Of a stretch of 60,000 bases of DNA, positions 43,701 through 52,147 are shown one piece after another. Numbering within the stretch: the first letter of the stretch is position 1; each line of letters starts with the position of its first letter. The DNA comes from Mesostigma viride (Eukaryota > Streptophyta > Mesostigmatophyceae > Mesostigmatales > Mesostigmataceae). The position numbers and the translations under genes are program-made. The DNA is taken from assembly GCA_009746045.1 (NCBI GenBank), contig RPFO01000154.1, positions 8,029,693 through 8,089,692 of the forward strand, given 5' to 3'. A model generated the notes under the pieces. The model was not told where the DNA came from and made no database searches. It saw nothing but the letters and a program-made list of their open reading frames with translations.

Positions 43701-45861
43701 GATGTTGCGCGGCTCCAGCTGGGCCGCCTCCTCCCAGTCCTCTACCGCTGCGCGTACCAAGAAGGGGGGCGACAGGGGGAAGATGGCGTTAAACATTAGA
43801 CGCCACGTTAGCCACACTCGAAAGAGAAAAACTCCAACTTTTCGAAGAATGGCCTTCTGCAGTCCCAAAGCTGCCCGTGACCCCGGTATAGTCAGTGGTG
43901 GTCTGCGTACCTGCCGCACCAAAGGGACAATCATATCAACTGAAACTTACAAAAAAAATTATACTACCGATTTCTGGCCTGCGCTGGTTGTCTCCTTGAT
44001 ACTACTACTGTCGTATCGTTCGCGGGTACAGCCAGCAGGATGTCACCAAACCAGAAAGACCATTTCTCCCTAGACTGCCCCCATGTGTTTGAGGTCTGCC
44101 CACCCACAAAGACATCGCCAGGCGCGCCCTATCCAATGCTGCTTGTCGCGCCCTGCACAATGCTGCTAGCCGCGCCCTGCACAATGCTGCTAGCCGCGCC
44201 CTGCACAATGCTGCTAGCCGCGCCCTGCACAATGCTGCTTGTCGCGCCCTGCAAAATGCTGCTAGCCGCGCCCTGCACAATGCTGCTAGCCTACATTATA
44301 AGTATGTTCTGCGTGGGACTGTCACAACCCCGTTTCGGTTGCTGGCCCCTAACCCCTTTTGGAGACCTGTGGATGTTAGGGGATGGGGCCTGATCAAGCG
44401 CGGTCTTAAACTGCCCACCAGCGTTGCACGCACTTGACCCAAAGATTGTGTGCATTTTACCTAACATTATGTGCAGGGTTTGACAACCCCAAGTGCTCTC
44501 TTGCCTCCGGTTCCAAACGCCCTTGACTAACCAAGGCAAATAACTGACACAGACCAAATGAGTGAGCGTATTCAACAGCCATTATTCTACATGCACACAT
44601 CCGTAGTAGAGGAGGCACCTCATGCAGGCAGTCAGGCACCATGTAGATAGTAACCATATGCAGGCAGTCAGGCACCATGTAGATAGTAACCATATGCAGG
44701 CAGTCAGGCACCATATAGATAGTAACCATATGCAGGCAGTCAGGCACCACGTAGATAGTAACCATATGCAGGCAGTCAGGCACCACGTACACAGTAACCA
44801 TATGCAGGCAGTCAGGCACCATGTAGATAGTAACCATATGCAGGCAGTCAGGCACCATGTAGATAGTAACCATATGCAGGCAGTCAGGCACCATGTAGAT
44901 AGTAACCATATGCAGGCACTGTCTAGGCACATACGCGTCCACCCATATCCTTGCCCCACAGTCATGAGTCAACCATATTTTCACCCCCGAAGCCCCCAAA
45001 AGCCACCCTATAATCACCCTCTCATCACCCTATAGTCACCCTACAGCACCCATATGGGCTATTGGGCTATGCCTATTACTCACGATTGTCCACGTTGCCC
45101 AGGTGCTTGTGCAGTCATGTTGTCTCCTTGATGTTTTTGTCACCCTATAGTAAACCTACAGCCACCCTGCAGTCACCGCTGTAATCACCCTGTATAGTGA
45201 CCCTATAATCACCTTTGTCCACGTTGCCCAGGTGCTTGTGCGCCACCCCTCTTGCATTGAACGCCTCGGCCGACGCCGGGTTGATCGCCAGCGCCGCGTT
45301 GCAGTCCTTGATCGCCATCTCGTGCTCGCCGTTCGCAGTATACGCCGAAGCACGGTCACACAAGTACGCCTCATCCCCCGGCTGCAGCCGGATCGCCTCC
45401 GTGAAGTCCTCGATGCTGAGCGCCGGTTCGCTGTTCTTGAGGTGGGCGAGGCCCCGGCCGTGGTACGCGCGCGCAAAGTCCTGTCGTTTCGCGATCGCTT
45501 GGCTGAATGCCTCGATCGCCTCGAGGTAGTGACCGGACTCGAGCAGCTCATTGCCGCGGAAGAAACAGGAGACCGGGTCGGTCATACTGATCTCGACACG
45601 TTTCTTGGATGGGGTGGGCTGGTCGGGGAAGGATGGGACGGGGGAGCCTTCCCGGACGGCCAGAGGCGGCGGGCGGGATGAGGGTACGGCCCCGGTGGTC
45701 GTCGCGCGGGCGTCCGGTTGGCGGGGTTGCGGTGGGCGTTGCGGCTGGGCATGGGGTGGCTGCTGGCCGGTGCGGTGCGTAGGCGGGCCGTGGCGTTGCG
45801 GCTCCGGGGCGCGCCCGGCACCCTCGACAGTCTGGCGATGGGAACTGATCCCGCACCCCAT
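40755..45861 (-). CDS. TPR-RING protein with N-myristoylation signal (putative E3 ubiquitin ligase)
   Basis: Exons: 45861-45213, 43747-43673, 42537 to about 40755. Both joins are phase 1 (AAAG|GTGATT to CGCAG|CG; CGAG|GTGAGT to CGCAG|GC). The N-terminus MGCGISSH fits N-myristoylation at Gly2 and palmitoylation at Cys3. A Pro-rich linker precedes at least three TPRs (about 99-232; RGNELLESGHYLEAIEAFSQ, RGLAHLKNSEPALSIEDFTE). A C3HC4 RING follows: C233, C236 in exon 2, then C248, H250, C254, C257, C268, C271 in exon 3. The RING is completed only by splicing exon 2 to exon 3, which supports the model. A long acidic Gly/Glu/Ala-rich tail follows. Its frame changes near 41640 and continues as MGRVQENANEEG to the stop at 40755, by a small intron or an indel I cannot resolve. 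Probable role: membrane-tethered ubiquitin ligase with a TPR partner-binding domain. Confidence 0.85.
42765..43016. repeat. 20-bp tandem array in intron 2 of the TPR-RING gene
   Basis: About 12.5 copies of AGGACACTACCATCTCTATT with few variants. It lies between exons 2 and 3. Confidence 0.92.
43309..43552. repeat. C-rich repeat region in intron 2
   Basis: Irregular repeats of CCCAGCACCCC with a run of C near 43360-43380. It is almost purely G-rich on the transcribed (minus) sense, so it could form G-quadruplexes in the pre-mRNA. Confidence 0.85.
44123..44292. repeat. 24-bp tandem array in intron 1
   Basis: About seven copies of TGCTGCTAGCCGCGCCCTGC plus ACAA. The period is divisible by three, so all frames stay open. 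The resulting frames are not evidence of a protein. Confidence 0.9.
44620..44918. repeat. 36-bp tandem array in intron 1
   Basis: About eight copies of a unit beginning ATGCAGGCAGTCAGGCACCA and ending GATAGTAACCAT. Open frames here are again a by-product of the period. Confidence 0.9.
45086..45241. repeat. Duplicated exon-1 end and splice donor
   Basis: A 27-bp identical segment (positions 45086-45112 and 45215-45241) encodes HKHLGNVD at the end of exon 1. The second copy, in the intron, is followed on the minus strand by ATCGTGAGT, a strong donor. The copy used in the model has AAAGGTGATT. Neighbouring TCACCCTATAG motifs are repeated too, so this is a diverged tandem duplication of 116-129 bp. 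A GTTGTCTCCTTGAT end lies between the copies (45119-45132). Confidence 0.8.
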
Positions 45862-46406
45862 GGTGTGCGAGAACTACGGTACGTTAAAAGGGTGTCGGTA
45901 ATATGCCAAGTATCACTGCAGTTTCCCTTGCTTGCTGATGGACTAGCAGGATAGAGATAGCAGACCAGTAATAATGCATGCCCAGCTCCCCCACCACCGA
46001 GCCATCCCAAGGCCAGGTGCTATTGTTGGTCTTCTGACGGTCACTGGGTCATACAACATGCGTGGGCTGCCATTCGTAAGTGTCAGTGCCTGAAAGCGTG
46101 GCCGCCGGTGATGCTGGTAAGCCACAGGGTCCTCAAAGCTTCAATAGTACAACAGTGAAAACAGCCCCAAATACGAACTTTTTCTGGTCGGATGGTTAGC
46201 ACTCAAAACAACCGTTAATTTCTCGATTAGTAAATCGGGTGTCCGCATACGGGAAAACCTCCTAGAATAATTCATTGCCTGAACCTGATTTTTGGGAGGC
46301 ACGACCAGATGCTGGGGGGTGCTGCAAGGACAACTTTAAATTAAGGATGTATCACCATGGGCGCTGACAACACAACGAGCTTTATTTTTAAGGTGCCTGA
46401 CCTAGA
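45862..46406. other. Upstream region of the TPR-RING gene
   Basis: Presumed promoter and 5' untranslated region of the minus-strand gene. No distinct motif or other gene is recognised. Confidence 0.4.
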
Positions 46407-46410
46407 TTAA

Positions 46411-48497
46411 CCCTTAAATGGTGCTCGCGCCTATTTGTAGGCGCGAGTTGAACTCGCGCCTACAAATAGGCGCGAGATGGGAAGCGGCGCGGCGCGAATG
46501 CCAGTAGACATTTCCGTGATATTTTTAGGTCTGCTGCTAGAGCTAGATGTGCTCTACGCCCTGATACCGGACATCACTATGTTTAGACCAAGTCTACAGG
46601 GACTAATTAACGGTTACAGTACAGGGGGTACCCAGGTCCACCGGGACGAAAGTGAATGTAAAATAATTACGAACATGCATATTCGAGGCTATGGCGGTGC
46701 AGAAAACTGATTGGTGTAGGAGCATCGATGCATGGATTCGTTCCAAATTTTGTAGGCATGATCTATGCGTTATAAAGATGCTGTAGCCGCAGTCGCGCAA
46801 CATTTACTGAGGTGCGCAATCATCTCGGTCTGGGTTTTACTGCGTCAACGCGTGTTTATTGTGACGGGAGTGACAATGAAGCTAGCACTTGTTATCGGCG
46901 GCTTTATAATTGAATATTTCGCATCGAGTAAATATGTTACGATGTATTTCGAATATTTCATTAGTGTCGTGGGCCAGCAAAGTCTTGACGCATCGGCCCT
47001 GTCGTCAGCTTGCTAGCTGTCCTTGAGCCTTTTTTTTGCGGTTTCGACCTGGCGTAGTTTAGTGTCCCTGCGGTTACCGTCGACAAGATAAAGTCGTCGT
47101 ATCACTCGGTAAGTAATCTCGGACTCATTGTTGAAGGTTTGGGATGTCAAAGTTGCTTCGTTACTACTTTTCTGTAATGGTTTGTGGTGGTGGTTGCGCA
47201 CAGCCATTACGGTCAGATTTTCATCAGTTTTGTTCATGATTGGCTGCGTCTGCACCAAATATACTAGAATAATGATTGGTGTTACATGTAAATAAGTTCT
47301 ATATGGTATCATGATGGTTTCTATAGCCTAAATCCTTAAGAATAGATGGTATCCTGGCCTGTTTTTGGTTAGCCTTTTAGCTTTGTTAGTATTGCTGTTG
47401 TGCAGTCACCCCATCTGTCTTCATGTAACACCTGTGGAGGTCCCAGTGCCCTGCTTGCATTCAAAAGAAGGTCCATGAGTTGTCTCTGTGTCATTTCATC
47501 TCAGGCAAGCATATGGAGGTCATTTTTTATGTTGTGGATGCATGGGCTACGTAGCCCCTTGCACACGTGCATTTGGGCCTTGGCACAGTGGTATACCTGC
47601 TAGTAGAGCTTGGTAGCCACCACATGGTGACATTTTCTTTAGAACAACATGAAGCATAGTTTAAGCTGTGTGTTAGTGATCATTTTGAGCATTACCCGGC
47701 CATTCAAAAGCACCATTGTGCACGCCTCATACCATTGTAATGCCACTTAATGCCGCATGTCGCCCCGTAGCCAGTTAACAGCTGAAATGATGAAGCCCAG
47801 CATATAAGGAGCTCCAGTTAGCATTTCCAATGATCTAGGCTTACTTTTACTTATTTAGTCTAGCACTGACATGTGAGAAAAACTGTGCATGTGGTAGGCT
47901 TGTGTGGTGGGTAGTCATTGGCCTTACCATGCCATGATACGCGCGAATGTGACTGTGCATTGGCATGGCTACCTATGTTTAATCGCTGTTATGGATGTTC
48001 TGTATGCTGGAATTGATGAAATAATGCATGTTTGGTCATTTATGATGTTTTATGATGCTACGGACTGAGGCGCCTGCCTTGTAATGCTAGCAAATGTCAC
48101 CAGCCAAACTGGCTCCTATTTTTAGGCGCGAGTTATTTTTAGATAATGCATCTGGGTCCCTGGGACAACCTGTCATGTCAGTGTTCAGAAGCCATGCCTG
48201 GCTACCCAAGCAACTGCCTTTAAAATGTTGGGAGCAACGAAACTGTTTTCAGGTGTAATAATGCATTATACATGAGTGTTTTTCTCGCACTCGCGCACCC
48301 CCCTGAGGGGGTGCTATATTTAGCACCCATAGGACATTGCAACATGACCAATAACATGACCCCCAAGTAAGTCCCTATATGTGTGTGCTTTGGTCCCAGT
48401 ATGGACCCTAAATTGTTTTTAGGTTAGGTTGTGGACATTACCATGCAAGGTGCAACTGGAGCCTATTTTTAGGCGCGAGTTGGACACCATTTAAGGG
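46411..48497. mobile_element. TTAA-flanked TIR transposon (2.1 kb)
   Basis: The ends are CCCTTAAATGGTG in inverted orientation, with TTAA outside each (46407-46410 and 48498-48501). This fits the piggyBac-like pattern of TTAA plus a C-run end; Kolobok also duplicates TTAA. Inside the left end is a 53-bp double palindrome (46424-46476). Its half-site, TATTTTTAGGCGCGAG, recurs near the right end (48464-48480) and at 48118-48133. No transposase was recognised: frames such as 46477-46710 lack known motifs. It is probably a deletion derivative, or its coding part is unrecognised. Confidence 0.65.
46424..46476. repeat. Perfect double palindrome in a transposon end
   Basis: Two 26-bp arms around one G (46450). 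Each arm alone also folds (CTCGCGCCTA, loop TTTG, TAGGCGCGAG). It is a likely transposase-binding or structural subterminal site. Confidence 0.9.
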
Positions 48498-48501
48498 TTA
48501 A

Positions 48502-48900
48502 GTTCGGAGTTTTGGGTAGTTGGTAGCGTAACGGGGTGTTTTTTTTGTGGAGGCCCCACCCGCGTACTGTACTGTACAGTACACGCGTCGACCTCGCGTG
48601 CGTGCGCCAAGCGCGCTTAAAATAGGCGCTTAAAAACCCTACGTGAGCAGGATGTGAGTGATGTGACACTGAGCCATATTTACAACGTAGTCCATATTCT
48701 GTTGACTTCACGGCGGTCTGCGACTTGACACGTGGCGTGGCCGAGGCCGCGTTCCCTCGAACGGCAGATTCGCCATTTATTAGGTGTGGATACTTGTTTA
48801 TTCATCAGAATTGAGTTGGATGCAATGTCGCATGTCCTGACCCGTATCGACTGTCCGTACATTGTACCTCGGTGAATGTACGTTCGTTGGGCGGCGTGGG

Positions 48901-48931
<31 letters not shown>

Positions 48932-49422
48932 CTCGGTGAATGTACGGGTGCCAATATGGGCTGAGACAACTGTTGTCAGTGTTGTGCAGGTAATGCCGCA
49001 ATAAATTGGCCTTTGTACAGGTTACTGTAGTACTGCTGTACCGGGATATAGGTCCTGACTCGTGAGCACCTGGCGAATAACAGTGATAACACAGTGCACA
49101 AGACGTATATATAGGCAGTAGACCAGTGCAAACTGCCAACAGCAGTCTGGTCATCTTGCGAGACCAGCCTCACGAGCGTAGCCACCTTGACAACTGAGTG
49201 CATTCTCTTTGGCGTAGCTCACGTGTGCGAGCACGCCTGTAAACCTAGATTTTAACAAAGCTCCATTCCAACCACTCTCCGTAAATTGCCGCATCTCGAT
49301 ATCATATCCCATACATTGCGCCAGGCTTAACTCAAATTACTATTAAAGACGGGCCCTGGACACTAGGTGAGTGCACGCCAGCGGCTCCGCTTGTCCGTCA
49401 CTCCCCGCGGCGGTGCGGCTGA
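48502..49422. other. Non-coding stretch with a short tailed insertion
   Basis: No gene is recognised. Positions 48883-48930 are a 48-bp insert ending in an AAC repeat, flanked by the 16-bp direct repeat CCTCGGTGAATGTACG (48867-48882 and 48931-48946). Confidence 0.6.
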
Positions 49423-49749
49423 ATGTTGGCCGTGTTTGCGCTTGCCATGAAGCTGAGTTGGGATATGGATTGCACCAAGGTCAGCAAAAGCTATGGTGGA
49501 GACCTCGACCTCGCCAGAGCTGGTGAGTTAATATATTACCGCTCCGGAACACACGTGTTGTAGCGGTTGAGCTTGCAGGTAAGCAGCAAAACTCATCAGC
49601 AGCCGACCATCTGTTGCCTGCAGAAGCGGTATTCTACAGGTGGCACCCGTTGTCGCAGTTATTAGCGTATCGCGATCTGCAGCACAAAATAGTACAGATC
49701 GTCATGCTGGATAGCTTGGTAATTGGTTGCGTGGATTGCACCGGATGAT
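49423..49749 (+). CDS. Possible small two-exon gene, function unknown
   Basis: Candidate exon 1 is 49423-49522 (MLAVFALAMKLSWDMDCTKV..., donor GCTG|GTGAGT). Candidate exon 2 is 49624-49749 (acceptor TGTTGCCTGCAG|AAGCGG, then VFYRWHPLSQLLAYRDLQHK to a TGA). The join is phase 1 to 1 and keeps the frame open, giving about 75 residues. The product is not recognised. The second part looks helical. Further exons upstream or downstream are possible, and the model may be chance. Confidence 0.25.
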
Positions 49750-50399
49750 ATATCTGGAGACTTCATGACTATTAAAGAATTGGATGTTAGATTTTGGTTA
49801 TGGAAGTGTACCTGGTCCCGCTGTTCTGTAGAAAGTGCTGGTGGATTACGCTTTTTCCCTGCTGACGGGTTGAGGGAGGCTGTAACCTGCTAAGGAGGGA
49901 GGGCATCACATGCTTGCAACACAAGCTGGCACAATGTTTCTTTCTCTGCCAGATTGTCCGCGTCTTGGTGTCACTGGTTAATAATTAGCCTGGGATTTTG
50001 TGGCTGCCTTGGGCTGATGCGATGGTGGCATGCCTGCACCTCTGTGATGCAGGGTTGGAACGTACCCCTGAACTTGGGCTTCCGTTTCGTGGCCTCCCTA
50101 GAAGGCGTCACACTGGAATGATATATTGCGTTGTTGGTTACTGGAATGTCTCAGTTTATTCTTTTCCAACGAGCATGTAAAACCTCTGGCCTGTAGTTTT
50201 GCAGCTCTCTCACTTGGGGCGGCGCTAGGGAAACATAATGATGCATTTTATGCTGTTCATACTTCATGGGCTCTATCATAGCACAATCGGGTACAGTGGA
50301 GTATCATAGCGGCTCAGGTTATCTTAATTGAGGTGAACAGTATTTTCTGCCTTCTGAAAGATTGGATATCGAGCCTACCTATTGAGGTTACCGTGCTAA
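49750..50399. other. Non-coding stretch
   Basis: Moderately AT-rich with no recognised gene, repeat or RNA feature. Confidence 0.4.
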
Positions 50400-50985
50400 T
50401 TGATACAAGGTAATGTGATCTGCAATGTGGACCTGTACCAGGGCATGCCATACATCACCAGCACCATTAAGCAGCGGCGCCTGCAGCTAGTAGGGCACCT
50501 AGCTCGCACCAACCAGGTAGACACCTCACGTGGCCCCCCCGCAGGACTGCGACCAGCTCAGCCTGGCCGGCACCTCCTGACGTGGGCCGGGCCCCCTGAC
50601 GTTAGACGCCGCAAGGCCCGCACCTTCAAAGAACAGCTAGTAGAGGACATCGGGGGCCTAGGCCTCTCCGTGATTTGGAAGAAGATGATGGACAAGGCCA
50701 AGTGGGCCCAGGTCATAGAGGACAACGAGCCCCCCCCTGTGGGGAAGCGCCCGCGTGTGCAAACCCACAGGAGGCACGCCCCCCAGACAGCTCCCCTAGG
50801 GCCACGTGATGCTGTATAGATAGATGTTGTAGTTAGTTGCTGTTAGATAGATGTCGTAGGTAGCTGATGTAGATAGCTTAGACCGGTAGGACTGTTTGCA
50901 CCCACCCATCCATCCATCGGGGTTCATGCTCCGTGACTCCCCAACGGGAGCACGAGTCTAATTAATTAATCAATTAATTAGTGTG
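50400..50985 (+). mobile_element. LINE copy I: 3' ORF2 fragment (third group)
   Basis: Open for about 140 residues: LYQGMPYITSTIKQRRLQLV, GHLARTNQVDTSRGP, LSVIWKKMMDKAKWAQVIED, ending GPRDAV. It is colinear with copy H but better preserved. A CCATCCATCCATCGGGG run leads to the hairpin at 50933-50953 (GTG, bulged A, CTCCC, loop CAAC, GGGAG, CAC) and a TTAA-type tail. It is strongly 5'-truncated. Confidence 0.85.
50933..50953 (+). repeat. LINE 3' hairpin (copy I)
   Basis: Eight-pair stem with a single bulged A and a CAAC loop. GAGTCTAATTAATTAAT follows. The same hairpin is at 15663-15683. Confidence 0.75.
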
Positions 50986-52147
50986 ATCTGTCGATGTACG
51001 TGCCAGAAGTCTCAGGCAGGTGAAGTCATAAATCAAACCACCCGGGTTCCGGCAAGTGAACAGTTCGTTTGCATTATGCGAATGAGTACGTCACCATGGA
51101 AGATATATACCGATACGCAGCCCTAGCTAAAATGCAATATCAAAATCTTATTGGATATCAATTTGTTTTAGTAAATATTTGAAGCAACGAGAACACACAG
51201 ACTATAGAATATACACACGAATGGTATCAACTGAACTATGATACAGCTCATGCCTGCCAACTCAGTCAGGCGTCAGCGTACGTCATCTGCATTCAAAGTT
51301 TCCAGCCGCCAACAATTTTGCTTGAGCAAACATATGAAAGACTATGTAGAAGACTAATTTACTATGACTTGCACCATAGTAGTATTAGGAGGGGGGACGT
51401 CACGGCAAAACTTCCCGCTCCAAGTTTGGTCCGACAGGGCTCTGACAGACGTGGAGCGAGCTCCGAAACCGCCCCGTCGCCAGAATTATTAAAAAGGAGT
51501 GCGCTCAAGTTGGCTTTTTGAGGATGGCGCGAGGAAAATTTAGAACCGGAGTGCGCTCGGCAAACACACTCGGCGCCTGGTTTTCAGGAAAGGTGCGCGC
51601 TCACCGTGAGACTAGGTATTGGTCCGGCTCTTTGGCTTACATCCCGGAGTGAGGTACTCGTGGACTTACTAACACACATATACGTACTACCGTAATTATA
51701 CGGTCATAATTTATAGAACACGTGGCGTGACTAGGAGTGATATTGGTGGCGTCAGATACAAGTCCTGACTGTGCCGACTACCTTCCTAGCGTATACATGC
51801 CACGTGTCACACCTCCAACGTGCACTCCGTTTCGCCCCGACGGACCCATTTTGGCAAAGGTGTGCGCTCTGCCATTTTCCACTTTGGCTGGTGACGGATG
51901 GCGCTGGACGGCAAAAAAGTGTGTGGGCTCAAGTAGGAAAAGGGGGGGGTATGTCCCCCCTCCTGTAGTATGCGCAGTTCGTACGACATACCCACAGGTA
52001 CCAGATAAACAGCTTCGCTTTCACACCAGGCAAGCTGAGCAGCGCAAGCCATTACAAAACATGGTATAAGAAGCCGGAGTAGTGCTGGTGCAGACTCGGA
52101 CATAAACAAGCAGTTGCACTCACAACCCTACGACTCTTGCATGCCAT
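50986..52147. other. Intergenic region downstream of the PAS gene
   Basis: No convincing gene is present. GTGCGCTC occurs several times between 51499 and 51868. The part next to 52147 should be the 3' untranslated region of the minus-strand gene. Confidence 0.45.

Noticed and set aside
43253-44073. Pro-rich frames of 147-263 residues on the plus strand
   Set aside because: They are products of the C-rich repeat in intron 2 and shadows of exon 2 of the minus-strand gene.
44005-45035. Long open frames on both strands with regular peptide repeats
   Set aside because: The 24-bp and 36-bp tandem periods are multiples of three, so every frame stays open. The region is an intron of the TPR-RING gene.
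46477-46710. 77-residue plus-strand ORF
   Set aside because: It starts inside the palindromic subterminal site of the TTAA transposon and has no known motif, so it is not reported as a gene.
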